DNA of 64,000 nt, taken from Bretschneidera sinensis (Eukaryota > Streptophyta > Magnoliopsida > Brassicales > Akaniaceae). The notes beneath the pieces are model-generated. The model was not told the DNA's origin. It made no database searches and saw only the letters and a list, made by a program, of their open reading frames with translations. The position numbers and the translations under genes were made by a program. The stretch lies in the NCBI GenBank assembly GCA_023935145.1, contig CM043698.1:16123001-16187000 (forward strand). Reading direction: 5' to 3'. Below are positions 37,601 through 49,600 of the stretch, piece after piece. Numbering within the stretch: position 1 is the stretch's first letter; every line of letters starts with the position of its first letter.

Positions 37601-40600
37601 GGTTTAATTGGAATTTCATCTTCAGTAAGACTATTCTACTTGATACTATGGTAGTATGGTGTGCTAAACTATGCTTTGGTAAAATATGTACTTTAGGAAT
37701 GGTTTGCAATTTCACTACCAGTAGAATCTTTCAATTGCTTGAAGTAATTATATCATGCCACATGGCTATTGGTAAATGGTATAGCATGTGTGGGGCTTAG
37801 CTTGTTGTCAGAAAATTCCTACAGGAGACTCTGTTCATGAGAGGAAAATGAATTTTAAGTACTAGTGTGAAACATGCCATTATTTCAAGGATGTAAAAGA
37901 AAAAAATATGGTGATTAAACAATTTAATTGTGCCAACCTGGGATAACATTTAGATGTTACTTGATAGAAATGTCCCAAGCTCATGCAAGATAGGTCAAAT
38001 TGTTGTTTAGTTCTGGACTTTTGTGCCAGAAGCATGTAAAAGTAAGATATATCAAGTTAACTAGTACAATTCTGGCCCCAGGTCCTGTTGACATATTGGC
38101 GAAATACGGAATTTGATGACAACTTGAGAACTATAAGCACATAAAGTAGATAATGAGTGGGCAGTCAAATTGCTAGGAAAATTACCAGTTTGGTGGCTTC
38201 AGTGTTCCTAATGCATCAATTTTTGGACTGTATGTTCCTTTCAAAAGTGCTTCGACTGCTCTGTATGTATCAGCATTTTCTTCCTTCTGTCTCTTTTAGG
38301 TATTTCTAGATCTGTTGCAACCTTACCAATGTCGTAAAGAGCTTTCACTCTCTGAATACAACTCTTTTTTCTTTTATTTTTCTCTGAAATAGATCTTTAA
38401 ATTACATAGTTGGGTGTAAAACCTATTTTTGATATATTTATGAGGCATGCCCACACTCAGCTAATTTTTTAATAAGGCTTAGTTGATTTAACTGAGTTTT
38501 TTTGGGCATATCCCTCTACTTATGATCAGCTTACCGGGTGGCATATGAGATTTTTTATTTTAGGCATGAGCTCTGCCCCATGACAAAACAAGATCACCCT
38601 CCTGCCATGCCATTTTAAAATCTGATCTAGATCCATCTTGTATTCTTTACAAAGTTTACATGCAATCGAGAATCTTATAAAATATACACAAGCTATGATC
38701 TCGTTCGTGGGCAATTAACTTTATCCATGGTTATAAATATTTTCCCTGCATATTTTCTCTTTTTTTTCAGGAGCAAGTCAGAGAAGCCCACCAGGAAGTT
38801 TTAGCGAGTGTAACACCACAGGGTGGTGAAGTACAGACTCAAAATCAGCTCCAGTCATATCTCTGTCCAACTTCCATGTCAGAATTATCACCAACTTCTG
38901 TTACACAATCTATACCATCTGCTCCAAGTCCGACTGTACAAGAACAAATATTATCACCCCAGAAAGTTAACAGTGTAAGCATGCAAGAAGAGGACCAGAA
39001 AAATTCTTCAGAACTTAAAACTTTATCCATTGTTCCTATTGTGAAGACACCTATTTCTGATGGTTACAACTGGCGGAAATATGGTCAGAAGCAAGTGAAG
39101 AGTCCAAAGGGTTCTCGAAGCTATTACAAGTGCACATATTCCGATTGTTGTGCTAAAAAGATTGAGTGCTCTGATCACTCGGGCCATGTGATAGAGATTG
39201 TTAATAAAGGCATGCATTGTCATGATCCACCTCGAAAGAATAACTGTGTAAGAGAAAGCAAAGTTGTATCATCTGGTAGGCCTGTTCTAGGGGACAGTGT
39301 AACCGAGCAGCATATTAGAATGCTTAATGATTCAGATCCATCCACATCTTTGAAAGAAACTACCCAAGAAACACCCATGATTCCTGAAAGGAAACGACAG
39401 TATTCATGTGGATCCGATGGGAATGATGAAATCGAAGTGAAGGAGGAGCATATTGATGAACCAGAGCTGAAACGAAGGCAAGTTGGCCCCATTAATTTGG
39501 TTTCGTCAAATTCTGCTTGTAAATTATTTACCAGCTTTAATATTATTGTAGAATAATCTGAGTTAACATTTTTTCCTCCTTTTTGATGATCAGACTGAAA
39601 AAAAGGAACTTGGCATGCTCAGGTTCTCTCTTAAAACCTGGAAAGAAACCTAAATTTATTGTGCATGCAGCTGGTGATGTGGGGATTTCAGGTGATGGAT
39701 ACAGATGGCGCAAATATGGACAGAAGATGGTGAAGGGAAATCCTAACCCCAGGTGCATGCCTATTTCTGGATTTTGTTCTTCATAGATTTGATGTTTTTG
39801 ACCTAATCTAAAATCATCATGCACTGCTCTGTACGTCTTTCCCAATTTTATGTTATCGTACATTGTTGAAATTTAGGTTAGGGACACAGATGAGAGATAG
39901 AGAAGAAATATTATAGTTATTATTATTGATATGTAATGTGAACTAACCAACAACCAACAACCAACAACCCTATATATAAATCCTAATAGGAATAGGAAAC
40001 ATAATAGGAAATATAAACTAAGAAAGATTAGAAAACTTAGTACGTATTTAATTAGAAAAGCAAACCTTTCAACACTCCCCCTCATGTTGGAGCATACACA
40101 TGCACCAATTTGTTACAAATAAACCCATAACAATAACAAACTTGATCCAATCTGAAACAAATGGGAAACCCATAAATTATAACAACCCATAAGAACATGT
40201 CGGGGCTCCACACACGTGACAAACAGTTAGATCACTACGTCGGCACCACCTAACAAGACAAGATTCGAAAAAACGAGATCAACATGAGTTACTTCTTGTC
40301 GTGTTTTTTACTAACTTTGACTTTGACTTGAATGAGCTGCAATCAATGAGTCCCATGAGGATAACAACATCAATACAGGTCAAATCGAATCAACAACATA
40401 AACATCGGGCCAACAACATCAACACAGGGGTCAAGAACTCTCTCTTTTTCTCCTCCTCCTTCAACAAAAACACACAAAACAGCAATACAAAGTAGAGACT
40501 AACAAATTTGTGTCAAAAACTCTTCCTCTCCTCCTCTTCTTTCCTTCTCTTTTTTTTCTTCTTTTACTTCTTCTTGAAGAGAGAGAAACAGAAAACCAGA

Positions 40601-43600
40601 GACATAATTCAGATTTGAACCAGAAATATGAAACGAATCCGAATTTGAAACCGGGACGCAATCCAACAAAACGGGTTGTCGGAGACTGGACAACATCCAT
40701 AAATGGAGCGCTGGTGGACGGGATTTGTTTGCCATCGCAGTGCGCACTTGATGGTGGTCTTCGATCGCCGAGCCAACACCAAAATCTCATTGGAAAGCTG
40801 TTGGAATCAATGGAAAAGGACAGAAGCTGTCGGAAATCTTGGGTTTTTCTCGCCTGAGGACGAGCAGCACTATGATGGTGACAATTAGTCACGGGGATCG
40901 CCAGAAAGACAAATCGGCGAACACTATAGCGATGTTTGGGGTAAATTTAAGTAAGCTTAAATCAGTTTGCTTAAATCTCTTTCAAGGCAAAAATTACCTT
41001 GATAAGCTTGTTTAAATCTGACCCCAAACAACGTCTATGGTGGTTGGGTTGAGTATGCAGCTGTGAGAAAACAAATATGGGTTTCTGGAAAGAAAAAAAA
41101 AATGCTAAAAACAAGATTTTTTTAGGAGGGTTTACTCAAATACCACCAGGGTTCCAAACCATTGGTTCTTATACCATGTTGAAATTTAGGTTAGGGACAG
41201 AGATAAGAGATTAAGAAGAAATATTATAGAGTTATTATTATTGATGTGCATTGTGAACAAACCAACAACCCTATATATAGACCTAAGATATAAATCTTAA
41301 TAGGAATAGGAAATATAAACTAAGAAAGATTAGGAAATCTAATACATATCTAATTAGGAAACCTTTGAACATACATTATTTCAGGTAGTTTGTAATCTTA
41401 CTGTAAACTGCATGAGGTTTACTTCCCATGTTTTCCCTCTTATGTCACACTTTATCATGCTGTGGCTGTTTTGTTCTGTTCTCTTCATTAAATGCAGCAT
41501 GTATTTGAATAGTCCCAATGTACCTAAGCGGGTAGTCCTACTTGTAGTCCCTTTTTTTAACTTGTGATAAGCCCCTCTAAGTTTTTCTTTCTTGTGCAAT
41601 ATAATTTTGCTGAAATGTTCTTTGGCTCGAGCTTTATGGGAAACGGCTTATAAAGTTTTGGGTGTGTCTTAGGTTTGTGCCAGCTCCGTAAAAGATAAAA
41701 TTTGGGCTTGAAGTGGATTTCGAACCTCAAAGAACCTTAAGAAAGCTTACTCTATGATTCCCTTTTCTATTTTTGTGGTTAGTTTGTAATGAGAGGAATC
41801 ATAATGTTTTTGACGGCATTGAGAGACCCTTAGTTTAATTAGGGAAAGGTGGTTCAATGCCCTTATTTTTTGGGTCACAGGGATTTCTTTTGTACATGAA
41901 GGGCATGTTTGGGTTTGTATTTAAGCCAACTTAAAGCAAGTTGGCTTAAATACAAACCCAAACATGGCAGAAGTAGATTTTGTGGAGTTCCTCTCCTATA
42001 GGTAGCCTTGTTCTTGGGTTGCACCCCCTTGGTGCGTTTTTTTTTAATACAATTTACTTATAAAAAAATATAATTTTACACTCAACAAGCTTTAGACAAT
42101 TCTTTTGGCTGAACACTTTCCTACATGTCTGCTTGTGGATTTCACATTATTGTAATTAATATATTGGCATCAAATGTAATTGTGTTGATGGGGAGGAAAG
42201 CAATTGCGTTGATTCCCCTCTCCATTTTTTGGCTTGTGTGGAATGAAAGTAATAAAAGGGCCTTTGATGTGGAGGAGAGATCTATTGTAGACCTCAAAGA
42301 TAGATGACTTAACACCCTTAATTTTTGGTTCTATGGAAATTTTTTTCTAAATGAGGAGCTTGACAATATAGATCTGGTCTTGTAAATAATTACTAATGCA
42401 CAAGAGTTGGCACCTCGTTGGTGCTTTGAATTCAATACAATATTGTGTACTAATTAAAAAATAATTTCATCAAATGCAATGTCTAAGAAAATAAATATGA
42501 CAAATTATACAAGTTTGGTGCTTTGAAATAAATGGTGTCCCTTATCTTCAAAGCAACCAACTCCATGTTTTTACTTTTAAATGATGTTATACCATTTCTC
42601 AGAAATTCATTTTGCGTGTTAAATTATTAAAGGAACTAAAACTTAGCTAATTCGACCCCAATCTTATTAATCTTTGTGGGACACGGTTCTGCAGGACCAT
42701 ATCAACACTAGAGTTGTGCAGTTTCTTGTTTGTGTGAAACGTGTGTTTAGAGAATAGTTTTTGTTGGTGCCCGAAGTTCACTGGGCATTTAGGATTGCAG
42801 ATAGATTTGGTTGCTGCCTCTTTGGACTTCCTGCAGGGGGCAAAGGGAAGAAGAGTTGGTATAATAAGGTTGGGATGGGAACCATTAGAAACTTGAGGTT
42901 GAATTGCTTTATTTGATTTGAAGGGTGGTTAAGTACTAGCGGTTGCGCTTGGGAGAAGATTTTGATTACTAATGTCTGTGAAGGTGACTGTTATGGCTTG
43001 GATAGCTGCTCTCCTGGGAGTTTTAATAGTTGGTACTTTGATTAAGGAGAGTAGAGGACTTACTTCATCACAGTGATGTTGTAAGTATAAATGAGGTGGA
43101 GTCAATTGATCAACTTTTTTGTGTTGTTTGGTTGCTTGTCCTTACTTTGTTTTGGGTCAATTAGGATGACTTCAAAATCTTTTGCAGACCTTTTCCAGAG
43201 ATGGTATTGCATCTAGATAAGGTCATCAGGCTGTCTCAAATGTGCTTCCGTTCCCTTGTGGCTTGGACATAGCTCAATTGGTAACCACACCTCTCTTCTA
43301 AAGATGGGTTCCCAAGTTCAAATCCCTCCACCCCCATTTATTAATGTTCTTCCCTTCTCCTTCTCATCCTCTCCCCTCCCACCCCTCATTTTCTACGATA
43401 TGTGATTTGAGGCCATCCTAATGGAAATAATTAGTTGATAATATTAGATGGTCACTGGATATGAAAGTTATATTTTATATTGTCAAGATGTCATTCACCT
43501 CCAAGGTACTGTACTCAGATGGGTGCCCATATATAATGTCTAATGGGTCGGGGAGACAGATGTCAGGATGATTCGTACCTGGTTGGTTGACGGGGTGAAA

Positions 43601-45127
43601 GTAGTTTAGGCTGTGATTCTATGGTAGGTACAATTTTGAAGGGTGACTCAGAAACTGTTATATCTGACTGACAGATGAGGCCATTAGTCAGTCTGAGGAG
43701 ATTCCTGGAAACTTTATATTACTATTTTTATTTTGTTTATCTTCGTTGCTCTTCTCATGTGAACTATATTTCTGAAAGGGGAGGGACTATTACTTGCTTA
43801 TCTGCCTTAAGTTGGGACTAGAACAAAATTTACAATTGCCAAACTTACTGTCTATGATCTCAGTATATTGACACTTTTTTTTCAGGGCACTGTGATCTTC
43901 TTATAGTTCTCCCTTCATCCTCAAGGCTATCATGTTAATTTTTACTGTCACTAAATATTGAAAGTAGTAGTTTGTTTCAAGTATGATGTACAAAAAGGAT
44001 TAAGGGAGACCAGAAATCACGAGTTTAAGTAGTGAATAAAGATTTGATTAGTTAGCATCTTGTATAGAGCATGGCTTTGGACAAGGCGGATTGGAGGCAA
44101 AATGTTCATGTAGCCAGCCTCAGTTAGTTTGGAAATAACACTTAGCTATTGTACTTTAGGTATATTTTAATCTCACTTCTTTACAAGATGGCAGCATCTT
44201 TAGCTTGCTATTGCTAAATAAAAGGACCTTAAATGTCATTCTTTCCTGATTTTGATCAACTGTAACTACATGCAAATTTTGAATGTTGCTTTTTCTTTCA
44301 GCTGTTTAGAACATACAAGGTTTGAAACAAATTAGAAGGAACTTAATATTATGAGAATATCAGTTACTGGTTTTTAATATCAACTGAGTTAGCTGCTTTT
44401 GTTATGTGTTGGGCATATTTGTTCCCATTAATCTTAGGCCCACCTATCTTTTACTGTTAAGAACAACAGATAAATGCATGCCATGCTTTTTTTTTGGATA
44501 AAAGTCATGCTATGCTAATAACTTCTGAAATAGGCAAATGCCTGAACTGTCTATTGCCTATAAGAAGTATGATCAGCCTCAGCCATTCTGTTATTGTTCC
44601 TCCTTCAAGGCTCCTAGATGCGCACATTTTAGAACATTGGGTAAATTAGAGCAAAACCAACTTTAAAGCTGCATATTCATTCTTTAATGTGAGCTTAACT
44701 TTCCAATTTTGGCCCTGGCTCTGTGCGATCTCTTTTCTGTTCTTATTTATTGCTTGAATGAATTTTCAGGAACTACTATAGATGCACTTCTGCTGGATGC
44801 CCTGTCCGTAAGCACATTGAGACAGCAGTAGATAACACAAGCGCTCTTATTATAACATACAAGGGAGTACATGACCATGACATGCCCGTACCAAAGAAGC
44901 GACATGGCCTACCAAGTGCTCCTCTTGTTGCTGCTGCTGCACCTGCTTCCATGAACAATTTACAATTTAAGAAAACTGACACAGCTCAAAACCAATTAAT
45001 CCCAACCCAGTGGTCAGTGGGCACAGAAGGTGAATTGAGTGGTGAGGCCTTGGACCTTGGAGGTGAGAAGGCCATAGAATCAGCTCGAACTCTGCTAAGC
45101 ATCGGATTCGAAATCAAGCCGTGCTGA
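34646..45127 (+). CDS. WRKY32: WRKY transcription factor, group I (WRKY32-like)
   Basis: A nuclear DNA-binding regulator with two WRKY domains. Exons are 34646-34874, 34991-35040, 38771-39477, 39594-39752 and 44770-45127, giving 500 residues. The N-terminal region is acidic ([11 protein letters not shown]). The first domain has WRKYGQK at 194-200 with a C-x4-C zinc pair and HCH. The second has WRKYGQK at 367-373 with a C-x4-C pair and HDH. Intron 4 splits the second domain after PNPR, the usual place for WRKY genes, and is 5 kb long because of insertions. Intron 3 uses a GC donor (AG|GCAAGT). The segment [20 protein letters not shown] and the end MPVPKKRHG resemble Arabidopsis WRKY32 as I remember it. 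The ATG at 34646 is the first in the frame. Upstream W boxes suggest control by WRKY factors. Confidence 0.93.
35041..38770 (+). other. WRKY32: Second intron of the WRKY gene (3.7 kb)
   Basis: Donor AAG|GTCAGT, acceptor TTTTTTTCAG. No conserved ORF lies inside. A stretch at about 35818-36615 looks like a mobile element. The remainder is AT-rich with no recognised feature. Confidence 0.7.
35818..36615. mobile_element. Possible non-autonomous transposon with GGCGGAGCC end
   Basis: The left edge reads AATCAGTGGCGGAGCCGGAA followed by a G run. The right edge carries GGGCATGCCCCCCTCGACCC and CTCTGCCC. Plant repeats that begin with GTGGCGGAGCC and end with a C-rich counterpart are common and are usually non-autonomous. 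The terminal repeats are degenerate here and no target duplication was found, so edges and class are uncertain. Confidence 0.4.
39864..40074 (-). repeat. 3' LTR (element on minus strand)
   Basis: 211 bp. It shares most of its sequence with the LTR at 41177-41371 but has extra AACCAACAACCAACA units and other small indels. Confidence 0.88.
40933..41030. mobile_element. Hairpin MITE nested in the LTR element
   Basis: 98 bp. The left end reads TGTTTGGGGTAAATTTAAG and continues with AAGCTTA; the reverse complement of the right end reads TGTTTGGGGTCAGATTTAAA and continues with AAGCTTA. The interior is short and non-coding. It shares the TGTTTGGG...TTTAA end design with the hairpins at 41904 and 52192. 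Because it lies within the LTR element it either inserted later or came with it. Confidence 0.6.
41177..41371 (-). repeat. 5' LTR (element on minus strand)
   Basis: 195 bp, similar to the other LTR. On the minus strand it is followed immediately by the primer binding site. Confidence 0.88.
41740..42070 (+). mobile_element. 5'-truncated LINE tail, copy 1
   Basis: The translation of 41780-41830 resembles the C-terminal motif of plant LINE ORF2 ([12 protein letters not shown], compare WxxWxERNxRxF), followed by a FFGSQG segment. The 3' end, CCCCTTGGTGCG then a T run and AATACAATTTACTTAT, is a typical plant LINE tail. A hairpin element interrupts it at 41904-41966. Confidence 0.6.
41904..41966. 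mobile_element. Perfect 29-bp-arm hairpin inside a LINE tail
   Basis: The arm starting CATGTTTGGGTTTGTATTTA and continuing AGCCAACTT is followed by a 5-base loop AAAGC and its exact reverse complement. Total 63 bp. The end motif TGTTTGGG and the internal TTTAAGCCAACTTAAA match the larger element at 52192, so it is probably a very short MITE of that family. Confidence 0.75.
42110..42450 (+). mobile_element. 5'-truncated LINE tail, copy 2
   Basis: The translation contains [20 protein letters not shown], a clear LINE ORF2 C-terminal motif, then a stop. The 3' end GTTGGTGCTTTGAATTCAAT followed by ACAATATT is tail-like. It lies head to tail behind copy 1. Confidence 0.7.
43255..43345 (+). mobile_element. 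tRNA-derived SINE head
   Basis: ATAGCTCAATTGGT at 43271-43284 fits a pol III A box. GTTCAAATCCC at about 43316-43326 fits a B box at tRNA-like spacing. There is no full cloverleaf or 3' acceptor stem, so it is a SINE, not a tRNA gene. The 3' boundary is unclear and may extend to about 43450. Confidence 0.6.
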
Positions 45128-46615
45128 AAGCTTTGCTGATCCAGCGTATAATAAAAAGAGGATCATCTGTGGGCCTTATATGAAAATCATGTAGCTGTCT
45201 CTAAAAGGTATTGGATTGTCAGGTTTGATTTATTTCTTTTTTCTATTTTCATTTGTTTTAGCTTCTATCTTCCCCCTCTGCTGTAGTCTTTGAGTGAACA
45301 ATTGTATATTTGGTATTGTACACCTTCTTGACTTTGTTTGGAGCAGGGTAATAGTAGTGGAACAATAGAGAATTGATTGGCACCTGTGTCTTCCCTATCT
45401 TATTGCCTACTTCAATATCTTCATTTCATGTGAAAATAATCAAAACAAGAGCATAGATTTCTAAGTTTAATGAGGATCTACTCCTGTCTACTTTGAAACG
45501 TAGGTAAGGACAGTTCCTTATCCACTGAGAGGAGAGGTGTTCGAGAGTGTGTGGCTTTTAATAATAATAATAAAAGAGCGTAGATTTCCAAGTTTGTTGT
45601 GGAATTGTGAGGTGACGGCAATTACAGCAATTTTGGTTATCAGACAGGATCCATGATTTAGGATCATCGGTTTGGCATCAGTCCACAATGCATTTTTTTT
45701 TTACTGTGATGAATCGCAAACTGTTTATTGTGGTGGTGAATAGCTCTGAAGGCCATTAGGTGTTAACTCGATGGTTTAAGTTTGATTTCTTTTGAAGAAG
45801 TTTCTTTGTTTACGATTTTTTCAAGAATGGTTTTGTTTGGATCGAAGGGGAGAAAATTTGAAAGAAAAGAAAATGAATTTTTCTTAGAAGACACTTTTTT
45901 CTTTTTTCTTTTCTCGACCCAAACATCGACCTAAAAATATTTAGCATCATTCCTGTTGCAACAACTGTTCCACTTCAAAGCATCCATCAGTCACCATCTC
46001 AATTATATCTCTGTTTGGTAGGATTTGTATAAATTAGGCAAAGCATCCACCAGTTATCGTCTTTGATAAAATCTTCATGATACCCTACATTATTTGGCAA
46101 TTTGGGGCCCAACCGCACAAACATGTCTTATGGGGACAAAGAAGCATTGTGCCCCTAATCCATTACTGTCAACCATTGAAAGCAAAAAGGACTGGTCAGT
46201 CTAATCTAAGCTTTAGTTGTCCAGTATAACTGCTAAGCTATGCATATGATGGCTACGGTTCGAATAGCAAATTTTTCCTCCTAATGGCAGATTTAGGTCT
46301 GAAAGATAATTATAATGTAACCACTAACCTTTTCAACAGTACAAAAAATTGTACATCAATTTTCAAGGTTTCCCTCCACAGCCCCCACAAAAGAGCACAA
46401 TCACCAGTTAAAGTAATTCTCTTCCAGTAAATCTAGTCTAGGAATTCATTATGCATAGGAAATTCGATGTTGTTTTATACACAAAACCACCTTCTTTACT
46501 ACCCCAAAAGTATTGAGTAGCCGTGAATCAGTGAATACCATAAACTGATGATTGAACCTGGAGCTCTCTGTCTGCAATGAACCGTGATTGCTGATTCATA
46601 ATTCCGTTGAAAACG
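45128..46615. other. Convergent intergenic region between WRKY and glycosylase genes
   Basis: Contains both 3' UTRs. At about 45839-45930 a short stretch has loosely inverted ends, GTTTGGATCGAAGGGGAGAA on the left and TTTTCTCGACCCAAACATCG on the right, and may be a degenerate MITE. The rest has no recognised feature. Confidence 0.4.
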
Positions 46616-49600
46616 TCAATTCATTGATAGACATTGATAATTGATAGATATTGATAATTCTGATTCAATCACATCATCAGTTTTCTTATCTTCCGCCTTC
46701 TCATTGATGCCATTTTCCTGCTTTCCTTCTGCCGCCATTATACACTCCTGGAATCTGAAGCAACTGGTGAGATGGTCGTTTGTTATTCCTGCCACCTGCA
46801 TGAAGGAGTAGATGACTGTAGGCCCCACGCTCCGGAATCCTCTTCTCACCAGGTCTTTGCTAATGGCATCTGCTTTTGGAGTTTTAACTGGAACTTGGCG
46901 AGGATATCGAGATCTGCTAACAATGGGCTTGTGGTTCACAAAGCTCCAGATGTACTTGTCAAATGACCCGAACTCATCTATGACCTGGCATCAGCAAAAC
47001 CTGCAAAAAGTTAGTGGCAATCATAATCATAGCAACTAAGGAGTGTGCAATTATGGTACTTCAGTTAAAAATCCAAAAAAGGAAAAATGGGATTTAGTAA
47101 CCAGAAAGTCATAAAGCCAGATAAAAGACTTGGGATTTACCTACTAGGCAAGCTGGCATCTGGTAAAAAAGAAATAGTTGGCTTGCGTGGAAGAAATAAG
47201 ATAAATATGCTAGGTCAAACTGTATGGATTGGAGTAATATGGTTTGTTTGATATGGTTCATACAAAATGCTGAAAGATCAGGACTATCCAACTACTTTTC
47301 ACCTAACTGACCTGATCAAATGATTAATAACATTTGTCATTTTAAAACTAGTGCAGCCAAGAGAAAACATAAGTGGACCCCAAATATTAGTTTATATTGA
47401 TCCAATCTGAGTATTCTTCATCAGAAGGCTGATGATTAAACTGATCCTACTTGTAAAAGAGACAGTCCTGAAGAGTGGTAAATTTTGCAAAGTACTATAA
47501 AAGTTTGGGCTTTCAGTTAACCAGGGAAACTTAAAATGAGGTATATTTACATACTGTTAGCATCTAGAAGTAAGACTTCGTCAAGCGGCATGAACGAGAA
47601 TTTCTTGCCACTAAATGTTAAGCAATTGTTTTCTTTTTTGAATAAATAAGGTTAAACAATGATTTAAAAGAAGAAAAAAAGTAAGGGACTCTACCTTAGA
47701 TATTTGGCGTGCATTCTCAATGACAGAGCGCAACTTAAGCTCTGATAATAGGGAGCTTGCGGTGCTCCCTGGTGCTATTATTTTCTTCTCATTCAATTTT
47801 GAGATCGCAATGGGATCAAAATCAGCAAAAACTTCCCTGCATAAACACACTTGTCATACAAGAATGCAAACTGAAGAGGACAAAAAACAGAAGGGACGAT
47901 GAATGGGAGAGAAAGAAGAGACTTCCATAAGAATAATACCTAAAAATGTGCCTTTTGCTTAGAATTGTAGGCCATGTAAGTTCAGCCAAAGCGCCTGAAA
48001 GTACAAGAAGCTCAAACAATCTCCTGCATGTGGACAAGGCCATGCAAACTAAGCATTAAAGTGGAGTTCTTTTCAGGGAAAAATACCCTTTGATTGCAAA
48101 CAATATTGTGATCACATACTTGTCATCATGCACTGGAACTCCCCATTCTTCATCGTGGAAAGCAACATAACAGGGATCTGGTTTCAACATATGAAAATCA
48201 ATCAACATTTAAAACTAGAAATACATTGCAAGCCAAGCATGTAAGAAACGCCTAAATCGGATTCCTCGAGCAATGCGTAACCTAGGAGTGCCTAGGACAC
48301 ATCTACTTCTATCTTAACCTCCATATACAGCTCACGGTGCATGTTTTAGTATATAATACATTTATATTCCCCTCTAGAAGCAAAAATTGAAATGTAAACG
48401 AAATATCCTGATTTCTGATAGATGTATCTCCACTTTTTACACCAAAAGAAGAGAGTTAGAGGGATCAAATGCACAACATACTATAACAATCAACTCAAAA
48501 CATCCAATGCCACGAGGCACAAAATTGAAAGAGAGAGTAAATAGTTTTCTAGCCCTTTGGGCCTTTCTTGTTGCTTTCTTTTTTTTGCAGGGTTTTGGCT
48601 TTATGTTCCCCCGTTTTCTTTGTACCTTTTATTTTTTAAGGCCCTGGGTCCTAAAGGTACAAAATTCGAGCGGTATGTGCATGTGTTTTACCAATCCAAA
48701 AAAAAGTTTTCTCTGCTTGTTTAATTACTTCTTGTGTTGGAGATGTGGTAAGAGTAGTTAGGTTAACTCTTTCCTAATTGCAAAAATGATGATTTTAAAC
48801 TAAGAATATGTTCACATATAATCATAAACTTGTAACATGACTCGTAAAATTGACAATTGCAAGCAGTATCTAAAATGGGTCCACCATGGTGAGAAGTAAA
48901 AGTGACGAAATGTTCAGAATGAATCTTGCTGCTACATTAAAATGTCTGTTGCCCTCATTCCATATCTCACTACATCAATCAAGATTACATAATTACATGC
49001 ATTATTATACTCATATTTGTAAAAATAAACAAACATATATCCTCAAGAATTTACCATACACAAAAGCCAGAACATGTTTTAATTGACCTGAACTCAAGCC
49101 AAGCAGGAGCAGTTTAGGGCACAAATACAATTCACCACTTTCCTCTTTTTTCTTTTCTTTACTTTTCTTTTTTTGGTTGAGGGGGTGAGCAGGGGTGGAA
49201 ACATTCAGTTTATTTTACGTTGCTACTGAACAAAAACAAGCAATCCTATTAAGAACACACTCTATTCAAAGATATGATCGAGATTGCACAGCTTGAAAAG
49301 TATATATTACTCAAAGAATTGTGTTTTGGTTCTTAAATTTGAAATAAAGTGAAAAAAAATTATTTCATTTTCATATCTTATATTTTATTAAAAAAAAAAA
49401 TTAGACCATGTCATAATGCTGCTAACAGCAACTTCTGAGCTTTGAAACTTTAAATTGCTATACAATTGCTCTATAAAATTTTATCAATTTTTAAACATTA
49501 ATAAATGAATTCAATTGCATCTCTACTCAACCATAAATAACCACTCTAAGATCAATGAAACAAGAACGCACCAGTATTTGGCGTCACCCAAGCACACCTT

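Larger units (their letters stand above)
39864..41371 (-). mobile_element. Compact non-autonomous LTR retrotransposon (TRIM-like, Copia-type ends)
   Basis: Two direct LTRs, 39864-40074 and 41177-41371, each begin TGTTGAAA and end in CAACA or GAACA. A 5-bp duplication TACAT flanks the element at 39859-39863 and 41372-41376. Read on the minus strand, the base after the 5' LTR begins TGGTATAAGAACC, close to the initiator-Met tRNA primer binding site. The polypurine tract GAGGGGGAG precedes the 3' LTR at 40075-40083. The 1.1-kb interior has open frames on both strands but no gag, protease, integrase or RT motif. Total length 1508 bp. It would depend on a related Copia element for movement. Confidence 0.88.
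39753..44769 (+). other. WRKY32: Fourth WRKY intron (5.0 kb), a nest of mobile elements
   Basis: Donor AG|GTGCAT and acceptor AATTTTCAG. It contains an LTR element with a nested MITE, two LINE tails, a hairpin and a SINE, all annotated separately. The stretches 42460-43250 and 43450-44760 show nothing I can name. Confidence 0.85.

Noticed and set aside
39478..39556. Read-through end of the WRKY third exon as the true C-terminus
   Set aside because: The next exon restores the frame through a GC-AG junction and supplies the second WRKY domain, so the read-through form is at most a retained-intron product.
40461..40892. ORFs on both strands inside the LTR element as genes
   Set aside because: Low-complexity composition, no gag or pol motif, and they lie within a non-autonomous retroelement.
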